From positions 13,435-77,434 of the forward strand of contig CALLKI010000080.1 in NCBI GenBank assembly GCA_938008415.1: a stretch of DNA of 64,000 nt, given 5' to 3'. The DNA is from an uncultured Luteimonas sp. GTDB taxonomy: Bacteria; Pseudomonadota; Gammaproteobacteria; Xanthomonadales; Xanthomonadaceae. Shown here piece after piece: positions 9,101 through 17,161 of the stretch. Both the position numbers and the translations under genes were made by a program. Position 1 is the stretch's first letter, and every line of letters begins with the position of its first letter. Below the pieces are notes generated by a model. The model ran no database searches. It was not told where the DNA came from and worked only from the letters and a program-made list of their open reading frames with translations.

Positions 9101-9552
9101 GCCCCTTCCGCGTGGGGCCCGGACAATGACGCCTGAAGGCGCCGGAGCCGGTCGGCCAGCGTCTGCAGCATGCGCAACAGCGCTTCCAGTTCGTGCCCGG
9201 GCATGTGCTGCTGCGCGCGCAAGGCGCGCAGCGCCTGCCTGCCACGCTCGATCGCCGGGCAGGACCCGAACACGCACAGTCCGCCGAGGATCCGGTGCAG
9301 GCACCGGGTGCAGGCCGGGACGTCGCCGGCCGCGATCGCCGTTTCCATGGCCGCCAGTTCCTCGTTCAGGACGGCCAGTTCCAGCGCCAGCAGCGCCCTG
9401 CGGTCACGCGATCCCAGCACGCCGGAAACCAGGGCCGGGTCCGGGAAGCCGGAGGCGTGGTCCATCTGCGGCGTCGTGTGCCCTGTGCGTGGCGTTCCGT
9501 CCCGGGCTGCATGCCGCGCGCCGCGCGCGGCACCGCTCCGTTCGCTGTCCAT
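9085..9552 (-). CDS. Small protein resembling a histidine phosphotransfer (Hpt) domain
   Basis: A 155-residue, helix-rich protein. Residues about 60-130 look like an Hpt four-helix bundle, with a candidate phospho-acceptor H86 in the context LHRILGGLCVFGS. The canonical Hpt motif is HxLKG; here the Lys is replaced by Leu, so phosphotransfer is uncertain. The start at 9552 is favoured because AGGGGGGA lies just upstream; an in-frame ATG at 9465 would remove a poorly structured N-terminus. No histidine kinase or regulator is adjacent. The stop codon lies inside the 3' end of recG on the opposite strand. Function unknown. Confidence 0.5.
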   Translation of the reverse strand: MDSERSGAARGARHAARDGTPRTGHTTPQMDHASGFPDPALVSGVLGSRDRRALLALELAVLNEELAAMETAIAAGDVPACTRCLHRILGGLCVFGSCPAIERGRQALRALRAQQHMPGHELEALLRMLQTLADRLRRLQASLSGPHAEGAQAPA

Positions 9553-9680
9553 GCGGATACCCGTCCCCCCTGACCCGGTGTCCGTTGGTGGATCTTCGTA
9601 TCATCGGGCCGTGGGACAGGGAAGGGCATATGGTCACGCTTCGTGGATGAGGCGCCCGTTGCGCGGCCCGGGCGCTCCGG

Positions 9681-9712
9681 TTGGACAATGCGGCCCCGCG
9701 CCGGCAGATAAT
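9681..9712 (+). promoter_or_regulatory. Candidate promoter giving a leaderless nucleoside hydrolase mRNA
   Basis: TTGGAC/TGGACA at 9681-9687 and GATAAT at 9707-9712 (spacer 19-20 bp, long). The -10 ends five bases before ATG 9718 and no Shine-Dalgarno is present, so transcription would start at or next to the A of the start codon. Confidence 0.45.
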
Positions 9713-9717
9713 GGCGC

Positions 9718-10653
9718 ATGACACAACCGATCCCGCTTCTCATCGATACCGACCCGGGCGTGGACGACGCCCTCGCGCTGCTGATGGCATTCAATGCGCC
9801 CGGGTACGAGGTCGTCGGCCTGACCATCGCCGCGGGCAACGTCGGCCTCGACCATACCGTCCGCAACGCCCTGAAGCTGTGCGAGGTCGCCGGCCGCGAC
9901 GATGTCCCGGTGTTCCCCGGCTGCGATCGTCCCCTGCTGCACCCGGCCCCGGACGCGGCCTACGTGCACGGCAGGGACGGGTTCGGTGACACCGGCTACG
10001 TACCGGCCGCGCGCCGGGCCGCGGACGAGCACGCCGCGCTGGCCATCCTGCGGCTTTCGCGCGAGCACGCCGGCCGCCTGCAGCTGGTCGCGCTGGGGCC
10101 GCTGACCAATCTCGCGCTGGCCCTGCGGCTCGACCCGGCCCTGCCGGAGCGGGTGGCGCGCCTGGTGGTGATGGGCGGGGCGGTCACCGCCCACGGCAAC
10201 ATCACCCCGGCGGCGGAGTTCAACGTCCACTTCGACCCCGAGGCGGCGAAGATCGTGTTCGAGGCCTTCCCGCGCATCGACCTGTGCGACTGGGAGGCCA
10301 CCCTGGCGCATGGGCTGGCGCACGCGGACGTGGACCGCTGGCTCGGCGCCGGCACCCCGCGGGCACGGTTCTACGATGCCATCTCCCGCCGGACCCGTGA
10401 CTGGGCGAAGGGCCTGCGTGGCGACCGCTGGCATTGCGCCGATGGCCTGGCGATGGCATGGGCGCTGGCGCCGGAGGGGGCGCTGGCGACGGCCGAACGG
10501 CCGCTGGACGTCGACACCGGCCAGGGGCCGGGGCGGGGGATGACGGTGGTGGACTGGAACCGCCAGACCGGCAGGCCGGACCAGGTCCGCATCCTGCTCC
10601 GCTACGACCAGGCCGGGTTCGAGGCCATGGCCGCGGCCGCGCTCGCGGCGTGA
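9718..10653 (+). CDS. Inosine-uridine preferring nucleoside hydrolase family protein
   Basis: A 311-residue ribonucleoside hydrolase of the IUNH superfamily. The Ca-binding signature DTDPGVDDALAL starts at about residue 10, followed by TIAAGNVGL, the block LVVMGGAV, the substrate loop AEFNVHFDPEAA and the C-terminal HCADGLAMAWAL with the late Asp. Members cleave the N-glycosidic bond of purine or pyrimidine nucleosides for salvage. The substrate cannot be told from sequence alone. It stands alone between the Hpt-like gene and rpmE2. Confidence 0.88.
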   Translation: MTQPIPLLIDTDPGVDDALALLMAFNAPGYEVVGLTIAAGNVGLDHTVRNALKLCEVAGRDDVPVFPGCDRPLLHPAPDAAYVHGRDGFGDTGYVPAARRAADEHAALAILRLSREHAGRLQLVALGPLTNLALALRLDPALPERVARLVVMGGAVTAHGNITPAAEFNVHFDPEAAKIVFEAFPRIDLCDWEATLAHGLAHADVDRWLGAGTPRARFYDAISRRTRDWAKGLRGDRWHCADGLAMAWALAPEGALATAERPLDVDTGQGPGRGMTVVDWNRQTGRPDQVRILLRYDQAGFEAMAAAALAA

Positions 10654-10662
10654 CCGGCCGGC

Positions 10663-10692
10663 TTGCGCGCAAAGGCGGGCGGAGGCTAGAAT
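10663..10692 (+). promoter_or_regulatory. Candidate sigma-70 promoter of rpmE2
   Basis: TTGCGC (10663-10668), an 18-bp spacer and TAGAAT (10687-10692). The predicted transcript starts near 10699, 27 bases before the ATG. Confidence 0.5.
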
Positions 10693-10725
10693 ACCGGACT
10701 TTCCCTGCGCAATCCGGTGCCCGCC

Positions 10726-10974
10726 ATGAAGGCCGACATCCATCCCGAATACCGCGAAGTCGTCTTCCAGGACGTGACTTCCGATTTCAAGTTCCTGACC
10801 CGTTCCACCCTTGCCGCGACCGCCAAGGAGACCATCCTGTGGGAGGACGGCAAGGAATACCCGCTGGTCAAGATCGAGGTGTCGTCCGCGACGCACCCGT
10901 TCTACACCGGCCAGAACAAGGTCGTCTTCACCAGCGGCCGCATCGACAAGTTCAAGCGCCGCTACTCGAAGTAA
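10726..10974 (+). CDS. rpmE2: Ribosomal protein L31, type B (zinc-independent)
   Basis: An 82-residue L31. The start MKADIHPEYREVVF and the C-terminal HPFYTGQNK and GRIDKFKRRYSK are diagnostic of type B L31. The sequence contains no cysteine at all, so it lacks the CxxC zinc site of the type A form. In many bacteria this paralogue replaces zinc-containing L31 under zinc limitation and is Zur-controlled, but no clear Zur box was recognised here. It is monocistronic and followed by a strong terminator. Confidence 0.94.
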   Translation: MKADIHPEYREVVFQDVTSDFKFLTRSTLAATAKETILWEDGKEYPLVKIEVSSATHPFYTGQNKVVFTSGRIDKFKRRYSK

Positions 10975-11024
10975 CCCGGTTCCCGCGCGCGGACGCAGGC
11001 GCGCGCGGAACGAACCGTTCCGGT

Positions 11025-11058
11025 GACGGCCGCCCGAGGGCGGCCGTCCGCGTTTTTT
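11025..11058 (+). terminator. Rho-independent terminator after rpmE2
   Basis: An 11-bp perfect GC-rich stem (11025-11035 with 11038-11048) with a tight loop, then CGCG and six T at 11053-11058. Confidence 0.85.
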
Positions 11059-11124
11059 CGCCTGCGAAAGGCCGCGTGGCCGCCCCACCCATGACCAAAG
11101 TCGAGTCAGTACCGGGGCGCACTG

Positions 11125-11133
11125 TGAGATACT
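11125..11133 (+). promoter_or_regulatory. Possible extended -10 element of gltA
   Basis: TG at 11125-11126 one base before GATACT (11128-11133), an extended -10 pattern, with no convincing -35. It would give a leader of roughly 70 bases before the GTG start of gltA. Confidence 0.3.
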
Positions 11134-11212
11134 TGCTGCGTTGCGGCACCGGGGCGTGCCGCCGGTAGCCGGGCGGACCGCCCGCACGCCAGACATCCGA
11201 GGAGTGCATCCA

Positions 11213-12496
11213 GTGGCTGAACACGTCGTGTTGAACGCCGGCGGCAAGTCCGTCGAGCTGCCTGTCCTGAAACCCACGCTCGGCAATGAGTGCGTCGACA
11301 TCTCGCGGTTGACGAAGGAAACCGGGCTTTTCACCTACGACTCCGGCTTCACCGCCACCGCCAGCTGCAAGTCGGCGATCACCTACATCGACGGCGAACA
11401 GGGCGTGCTGCTGTACCGCGGCTACCCGATCGAGCAGCTCGCCGAGCAGTCGAGCTTCCTCGAGGTCGCGTACCTGCTGATGAACGGCGAACTGCCGGGT
11501 GCCGAGGAGTTCCGGAAGTTCGAGCACGAGGTGACGCATCACACGATGATGCACGAGTCGCTCAAGAACTTCCTGCACGGGTTCAACTACGACGCGCACC
11601 CGATGGCGATGCTGGCCGCGAGCGTGGCCTCGCTGTCGGCGTTCTACCACGACACCCTTGACCTGTCCGACCCGGAGCAGCGCCGCCTCGCCGCGATCCG
11701 CCTGATCGCGAAGGTGCCGACGCTGGCCGCGGCCGCGTACCGTTATTCGATCGGCTGGCCGATCAACTACCCGCGCAACAACCTCGAGTACATCAGCCGC
11801 TTCCTGCACATGATGTTCGAGGTGCCGAGCGAGCCGCTGGAGCTGCACCCCGTGGTGCCCAAGGCGCTGGACCTGCTGTTCATCCTCCACGCCGACCACG
11901 AGCAGAACGCCTCGACCTCGACCGTGCGCCTGGTCGGCTCGACCGGCGCCAACCCGTACGCGTGCATCGCCGCGGGCATCACCGCGCTGTGGGGACCCGC
12001 GCACGGCGGCGCCAACGAGGCGGTGCTGAAGATGCTGGAGGAGATCGGCGACCCGAAGAACGTCGCCTCCGCCGTGGCCAAGGCCAAGGACAAGAGCTCG
12101 GGGTTCCGCCTGATGGGCTTCGGCCACCGCGTGTACAAGAACTTCGACCCGCGCGCGAAGATCATCCGCGAGATGACCCACAAGGTGCTCGGCGCGCTGG
12201 GCGTCGACGACCCGCTGCTGGAAGTGGCGATGAGGCTCGAGGAGGCCGCCCTGAAGGACGAGTACTTCATCGAGCGCAAGCTGTACCCGAACGTCGACTT
12301 CTACAGCGGCATCATCTACAAGGCGCTGAAGATCCCGACCGAGATGTTCACGGTCATGTTCGCCATCGCCCGCACCGCCGGCTGGGTGTCGCACTGGCTG
12401 GAGCAGCAGGTGGACCCGGAGGCCAAGATCGGCCGCCCGCGCCAGGTCTACACCGGCCACGCCAGGCGCGACTACGTGCCCGTCGACCGCCGCTGA
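11213..12496 (+). CDS. gltA: Citrate synthase (type II)
   Basis: A 427-residue enzyme condensing oxaloacetate and acetyl-CoA at the entry of the TCA cycle. The GTG start at 11213 is chosen over longer in-frame options because CGAGGAG (11199-11204) lies nine bases upstream and the protein then begins in the usual family position. Catalytic context is visible: LHADHEQNASTSTVR, GPAHGGANEAVL, GFGHRVYKNFDPR and the C-terminal GWVSHWLEQ. The length and the N-terminal beta-domain indicate the hexameric, typically NADH-regulated Gram-negative type. It is convergent with the unknown gene at 12577. Confidence 0.96.
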   Translation: MAEHVVLNAGGKSVELPVLKPTLGNECVDISRLTKETGLFTYDSGFTATASCKSAITYIDGEQGVLLYRGYPIEQLAEQSSFLEVAYLLMNGELPGAEEFRKFEHEVTHHTMMHESLKNFLHGFNYDAHPMAMLAASVASLSAFYHDTLDLSDPEQRRLAAIRLIAKVPTLAAAAYRYSIGWPINYPRNNLEYISRFLHMMFEVPSEPLELHPVVPKALDLLFILHADHEQNASTSTVRLVGSTGANPYACIAAGITALWGPAHGGANEAVLKMLEEIGDPKNVASAVAKAKDKSSGFRLMGFGHRVYKNFDPRAKIIREMTHKVLGALGVDDPLLEVAMRLEEAALKDEYFIERKLYPNVDFYSGIIYKALKIPTEMFTVMFAIARTAGWVSHWLEQQVDPEAKIGRPRQVYTGHARRDYVPVDRR

Positions 12497-12524
12497 TCCC
12501 CGGTGCCCTCCGGGGCCGGAGGCA

Positions 12525-12555
12525 GGAAACGCCCCGCACGGTGCGGGGCGTTTCC
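12525..12555. terminator. Bidirectional stem-loop between gltA and the convergent gene
   Basis: A near-perfect inverted repeat (12525-12539 with 12541-12555) with GGAAACG/CGTTTCC ends, lying between two convergent stop codons. There is no long T tract, so termination efficiency is uncertain. Confidence 0.6.
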
Positions 12556-12576
12556 GTATCCGCCGCCGGTGCCTGC

Positions 12577-13221
12577 TCAGCGCAGCCCGTAGACGGAGAT
12601 TTCCTCCTCCGCCAGCAACGCGCGCAGCTGCGCGGCGGAGGCGCGCCGCATGGGCCGCTCGTCGATCTGCGACAGCGGCGCCTGGCGCAGCGCGGCTTCC
12701 GGCAGCACCAGCAGGTCGAAGGTCAGGTCCTCGGCGACGAACACCCACACCGGGAAGTCGCCCCCGCGCACGCGGTCCAGGCGCACGTGCCGGCTGCGCG
12801 ACTGGGCCGGTATCCCGGATTCCTCGAGGAAACGCTGCACCGCCTCCGGATCGTCGGAGTACAGGTGCAGGTGCACGGGCGAGTGCATGTCGGCGGTGCC
12901 CTCGAGCACCGGGCCGACCAGGCGTGCGTCGAAGCGGGCGAAGAACTCGAGCGCACGCAACGCGGCCTCGCGGCGCACGCGCACGGCGTTGGCCTGGGTG
13001 TCGCGCTGGAACAGGCGCTGGTATTCGCGCAGTGCCTCCTCGATCTCCCGGTTGCGCGGCAGGGAGGCGTCGTCGTGGAAACCGAGCCGGCTGGCGGCCT
13101 TGAGCTTGGCCAGCCGGTAGTCGCGGATGCCGCTCTCGGCCATCAGCCGGGCCGCCTCGTGGGCCAGCCGGCGGCGGCGCTCCCGGATGCGGGCCTCGGC
13201 ATGCTGGCGTGCGCGGTGCAT
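12577..13221 (-). CDS. Conserved protein of unknown function (weak nucleotidyltransferase-fold resemblance)
   Basis: A 214-residue soluble protein without signal peptide or membrane segment. It begins with a very basic, Arg-rich helix (MHRARQHAEARIRERRRR). The middle part RLVGPVLEGTADMHSPVHLH recalls the beta-strand/turn pattern of nucleotidyltransferase domains, but the catalytic Asp-x-Asp pair is absent and replaced by His-Leu-His, so no enzymatic activity is claimed. The gene is convergent with gltA and lies 85 bp before mrcA on the same strand. I recognise it as a type of protein found in xanthomonads but cannot name its function. Confidence 0.7.
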   Translation of the reverse strand: MHRARQHAEARIRERRRRLAHEAARLMAESGIRDYRLAKLKAASRLGFHDDASLPRNREIEEALREYQRLFQRDTQANAVRVRREAALRALEFFARFDARLVGPVLEGTADMHSPVHLHLYSDDPEAVQRFLEESGIPAQSRSRHVRLDRVRGGDFPVWVFVAEDLTFDLLVLPEAALRQAPLSQIDERPMRRASAAQLRALLAEEEISVYGLR

Positions 13222-13306
13222 CGCGGTCTCCCGTGGCGGGCCTGCGCCGACTGTACCGCATGCGGGCGGGGCGTCAACGTGCCGTCCGCCCTGGCCGCGG
13301 CCCTGT

Positions 13307-15811
13307 TCAGAAGATGTCGAAGGCCTCTTCCTTCGGTGCCTCGTCGAAGTCGAACTCGGCCTCGCTCTCCATGCGCTCGAGGTCCTCGACCTTCACGTAC
13401 TCGATGATGCCGCCCTCCGCGGTACTGGGCAGCAGGCGCCCGCCGGCGGTGACCGCGACCCGGACCATGCCTTCCGGCGGGTCGTTGCGGGCGATCGGCC
13501 GGTCCTTCAGGGCCACGCGCATGAAGTCGATCCAGATCGGCAGGGCGGCCCTGCCGCCGTACTCGCGGTAGCCCAGCGAGCGGTTGTCGTCGCGGCCGAC
13601 CCAGACCGATGTCACCAGGTTGCCGCCGAAGCCGGAGAACCAGGCGTCGCGGTGCTCGTTGGTGGAGCCGGTCTTGCCGCCGACGTCCTCCCGGCCCAGC
13701 ACCTTCGCGGCGGCGCCGGTGCCGCGGCGGACCACGTCCTGCATCATCGAGACGAGCTGGTAGGCGATGCGCTCGTCGATCGCGCGCGGGGCGGGGACGG
13801 CGTCCCCGGGCGGCGGCTGCGTGGCGTCCGCGGCCTGCTGCGGGGCCTTGTCATCCGCCTGCTGCCGCGATTGCTGCGCCGCCGGCGCCGCGGGGCCGAA
13901 GTCGAACCCGTCCACGACGTAGGAGGAGGTGGTGCGCGACGCCGGGCTGCCGTCGTCGCAGCTCCGGCAGGCGACCGCGGGCTTTTCCTTGAAGATCACG
14001 TTGCCGTCGCGGTCGCGGACCTCGTCGATGAACCATGGAGTCACCCGGAAACCGCCGTTGACGAACACCGCGTAGCCGCGGGCGATGTCGATCGGCGTGA
14101 GCGACGGCGTGCCCAACGCGATCGACAGGTTCGGCGGCAGTTCCGCCTCGTCGAAGCCGAAATTGGCGATGTACCTGCGCGCGTAGTCCACGCCGATGGC
14201 GTCGAGCAGGCGCACCGACACCAGGTTGCGCGACTGCACCAGCGCCTCGCGCAGGCGCATCGGGCCGGCGAAGTTGCCGGTGTCGTTCTGCGGGCGCCAC
14301 ACCTGGCCGCGGCGCATGCGGAACACCACCGGGGCGTCGAGCACGATCGAGGCCGGGTTGAAGCCCTTCTCGAAGGCCGCGGCGTAGATGAACGGCTTGA
14401 AGCTGGAACCGGGCTGGCGGCGGGACTGGGTGGCGCGGTTGAACTTGCTGCCGGCGAAGCTGAAACCACCGACCAGGGCGCGCAGCGCGCCGGTGTCGGC
14501 CTCGAGCGAGACCAGGGTCGCCTGCGCCCGGGGCAGCTGCTCGAGCTGCCAGGCCACGGTGGCCGGGGCGGCCGGGGCCTTCGCCGGGGTTTCGGTCCGC
14601 TTCACGCGGACCAGGTCGCCGCGCTTGAGCAGGGCGCCGGGCGCGCGCCCGGTCCAGCGGCTGCTGGCGGGGTCGAGGACCACCGTGCTGCCATCGGCCA
14701 GCGCGACCGTGGCGTTGGCGCCGCTGGTGCCCAGGACGATCGCCGGCAGCAGGCCGCCCTGGGCGGGAATGTCCCGGATCCGCGAGGCGGCCGCCCCGGC
14801 GTCCTCGTCCGGCGCCAGCTCGAAGCTCTGCTCCGCGCCGCGCCAGCCGTGGCGGTGGTCGTAGGCCAGCAGCCCGTCGCGCACCGCCTGGTTGGCGGCG
14901 GCCTGCATCTCCGGGTCGATGGTGGTGATGACGTGGTAGCCCTTGTTCAGCACGTCGCCGCCGAAGCGGGCCAACATCTCCTGGCGCACCATCTCGGCCA
15001 CGTAGGGCGCGTGGACCTCGACCGGCCGTTCGTGCGGCCTGGCGTGCATCGGCACCGCCCGGGCCGCCGCCGCTTCCTGCGGCGTGATGTAGCCCAGTTC
15101 CTGCATCCGTGCCAGCACGTAGTCGTCGCGGCGGATCTTGGCGCGCTCGGGGTTGCTGATCGGGTTGCCACTGGAGGGGAACTTCGGGATCGCCGCCAGC
15201 GAGGCCATCTCGTCCAGGGTCAGCTGGTCGAGGGTCTTGCCGAAATAGAACTCGGCGGCGGCGGCCACGCCGTAGGCGCGGTTGCCGAAGAAACTCTTGT
15301 TGAGGTACAGCTCGAAGATCTCGTCCTTGGTCAGCTCGCGCTCCATCTTGATCGCGAGCAGCATCTCCGCGAACTTGCGGGTGAAGCTGTATTCGGTGCT
15401 CAGGTAGAACTGGCGGGCGACCTGCTGGGTGATGGTGGACCCGCCCGGCACGCGCTCGCGGCCGCCGGTCTTGGCAAGCAGCCACAGCGCGCGCGCCACG
15501 CCCTTGTAGTCCACGCCGTGGTGTTCGTAGAAGCGCGCGTCCTCGGTCGCCAGGAAGGCCTGCTTGAGCCGCTCGGGCACGTCCCCGATCTTCACCGGGT
15601 AGCGGCGCATCTCGCCGAACAGGGCGATGAGCCTGCCGTCGCGCGAGTAGACGTACATCGGCTCCTGCATCTCGACGTCGCGCAGGCCCTGGATGTCCGG
15701 CAGCTTCGAGGCGACGGACAGATAGAAGGCGAAGGCGGCGATCCCGCCCGTGGCGGCGAGGATCAGCAGTGCGACCAGTGCCCAGCGGAGCAGGCGGCGG
15801 AAGCGGAACAT
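13307..15811 (-). CDS. mrcA: Penicillin-binding protein 1A, bifunctional peptidoglycan synthase
   Basis: An 834-residue class A PBP anchored by one N-terminal transmembrane helix (about residues 8-30). The glycosyltransferase domain (GT51) shows TEDARFYEHHG with the catalytic Glu, then GGSTITQQ and KEIFELYLNK-like KDEIFELYLNKSFFG. An OB-like insert follows. The transpeptidase has the nucleophile S469 in SSFK, SRN in the SxN position and KTGSTNEHRDAWFSG. A low-complexity Gln/Ala/Pro insertion (AAQQSRQQADDKAPQQA) lies between SxN and KTG. It polymerises and cross-links peptidoglycan in the periplasm. The mrcA/pilM divergent arrangement is conserved in pseudomonads and xanthomonads. Confidence 0.96.
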   Translation of the reverse strand: MFRFRRLLRWALVALLILAATGGIAAFAFYLSVASKLPDIQGLRDVEMQEPMYVYSRDGRLIALFGEMRRYPVKIGDVPERLKQAFLATEDARFYEHHGVDYKGVARALWLLAKTGGRERVPGGSTITQQVARQFYLSTEYSFTRKFAEMLLAIKMERELTKDEIFELYLNKSFFGNRAYGVAAAAEFYFGKTLDQLTLDEMASLAAIPKFPSSGNPISNPERAKIRRDDYVLARMQELGYITPQEAAAARAVPMHARPHERPVEVHAPYVAEMVRQEMLARFGGDVLNKGYHVITTIDPEMQAAANQAVRDGLLAYDHRHGWRGAEQSFELAPDEDAGAAASRIRDIPAQGGLLPAIVLGTSGANATVALADGSTVVLDPASSRWTGRAPGALLKRGDLVRVKRTETPAKAPAAPATVAWQLEQLPRAQATLVSLEADTGALRALVGGFSFAGSKFNRATQSRRQPGSSFKPFIYAAAFEKGFNPASIVLDAPVVFRMRRGQVWRPQNDTGNFAGPMRLREALVQSRNLVSVRLLDAIGVDYARRYIANFGFDEAELPPNLSIALGTPSLTPIDIARGYAVFVNGGFRVTPWFIDEVRDRDGNVIFKEKPAVACRSCDDGSPASRTTSSYVVDGFDFGPAAPAAQQSRQQADDKAPQQAADATQPPPGDAVPAPRAIDERIAYQLVSMMQDVVRRGTGAAAKVLGREDVGGKTGSTNEHRDAWFSGFGGNLVTSVWVGRDDNRSLGYREYGGRAALPIWIDFMRVALKDRPIARNDPPEGMVRVAVTAGGRLLPSTAEGGIIEYVKVEDLERMESEAEFDFDEAPKEEAFDIF

Positions 15812-16102
15812 CCGGGATCGGGCCTCATTCCCTGGCTAGTGCGGCGGGGGAGGCAGTATAGAGGAGGGGCGGCTGGTCGCCCGGCCGCCCCGGCATGGCC
15901 TGTGCCGCCCGGGTTTCCCGTTGCTGGTCCCGGACGGTAGGGATTCCCCGGTCCGGATGTGACGCAGGTGGACCACTTGTGACAACGACTGCGCATTTCG
16001 GCACGATCTTGCCAGCTCGTGGTTGCCATCACATGAAAAGTCCGTTATTTAAGATTCTGGGGCACGTTGCGCTCGTAAGCGCCCGTGGCAAAGGGGAAAA
16101 CC
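15812..16102. other. Intergenic region between divergent mrcA and pilM
   Basis: A 291-bp region expected to hold both promoters. On the minus strand a -10-like TATACT (complement of 15855-15860) lies 44 bp before the mrcA ATG. On the plus strand TAAGAT at 16050 is the best -10-like hexamer for pilM, without a clear -35. Two direct TGTGAC copies (15958 and 15978) are 20 bp apart; they do not form a CRP palindrome. No other element was recognised. Confidence 0.4.
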
Positions 16103-17161
16103 GTGGGGCTGATCACAAAAAGCCATGCGCCGCTCGTCGGCGTCGACATAAGCTCGACAGCCGTCAAGCTTCTGCAGCTCTCTCGTTCCGGTGACCGCTA
16201 CCGGGTCGAGCACTATGCCGTCGAACCCCTTCCGCCCAATGCGGTGGTCGAGAAGAACCTGGTGGAGGTCGAGGCGGTAGGCGAGGCCATCCGCCGGGCG
16301 ATGGCGCGTTCCGGCAGTCGCGCCAAGTACGCCGCCGCCGCCGTCGCCGGGTCCGCGGTGATCACCAAGATCATCCCGATGCCGGCCGACCTCGACGAGG
16401 ACGAGATGGAGTCGCAGGTCGAGCTGGAGGCGGTGAATTACATCCCGTACCCGATCGAGGAAGTGAACCTCGATTTCGAGGTGCTGGGGCCGATGCCGGG
16501 CAACCCCGAGATGGTCCAGGTGCTGCTCGCCGCCTCGCGTTCGGAGAACGTGGAGATGCGCGCGTCGGCGCTGGAGCTCGGCGGCCTGACGGCGAAGGTG
16601 ATCGACGTCGAGGCGTTCGCGATCGAGAATGCGTTCGGCCTGATGGCGAACTCGCTCAACATCCCGCGCGACGGCATCGTGGCGCTGGTCGACATCGGCG
16701 CGACCATGACCACGCTCAACATCCTGCGCAACGGCCGCAGCATCTACGTGCGCGAACAGGTGTTCGGCGGCAAGCAGCTCACCGACGAGGTGATGCGCCG
16801 CTACGGCCTGAGCTACGAGGAGGCGGGCCTGGCCAAGCGCCAGGGCGGTTTGCCCGAGAGCTACGAGATCGAGGTCCTTGAGCCGTTCAAGGAGGCGCTG
16901 GTCCAGCAGATCAACCGCCTCCTGCAGTTCTTCTATGCCGGCAGCGAATACAACCGTGTCGACCTGATCGTGCTGGCTGGCGGTTGCGCCTCGATCCCCG
17001 GCATCGTGGAAATGGTCGAGGAGCAGCTGGGCGTGCAGTCGGTGATCGCCAACCCACTGGCGCAGATGACGCTCGGCCCGCGCGTGCAGGCCCATGCGCT
17101 GGCCCAGGACGCGCCTGCGCTGATGATCGCCTGCGGCCTCGCCCTGAGGAGCTTCGACTGA
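16103..17161 (+). CDS. pilM: Type IV pilus assembly protein PilM
   Basis: A 352-residue actin-like (FtsA-type) ATPase fold protein at the inner face of the inner membrane. GTG 16103 is chosen because AAGGGGA lies six bases upstream and the protein then begins MGLITKSHAPLVGVDIS as in xanthomonads; an in-frame GTG at 16085 is the alternative. Nucleotide-binding motifs GVDISSTAVKLL, VDIGATMTTLN and VLAGGCASIPGI are visible. PilM binds the cytoplasmic N-terminus of PilN and starts the alignment subcomplex. Its stop overlaps the pilN ATG (TGATG), first of the five-gene pilMNOPQ operon. Confidence 0.95.
   Translation: MGLITKSHAPLVGVDISSTAVKLLQLSRSGDRYRVEHYAVEPLPPNAVVEKNLVEVEAVGEAIRRAMARSGSRAKYAAAAVAGSAVITKIIPMPADLDEDEMESQVELEAVNYIPYPIEEVNLDFEVLGPMPGNPEMVQVLLAASRSENVEMRASALELGGLTAKVIDVEAFAIENAFGLMANSLNIPRDGIVALVDIGATMTTLNILRNGRSIYVREQVFGGKQLTDEVMRRYGLSYEEAGLAKRQGGLPESYEIEVLEPFKEALVQQINRLLQFFYAGSEYNRVDLIVLAGGCASIPGIVEMVEEQLGVQSVIANPLAQMTLGPRVQAHALAQDAPALMIACGLALRSFD

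Noticed and set aside
15958..15983. Two TGTGAC copies as a CRP/Clp site before pilM
   Set aside because: They are direct repeats 20 bp apart rather than the TGTGA-N6-TCACA palindrome recognised by CRP-type proteins.
15999..16013. Sigma-54-like GGCAC...TTGC element upstream of pilM
   Set aside because: The spacing between the GG and GC elements is one base shorter than the strict -24/-12 requirement, so a functional RpoN promoter is unlikely.
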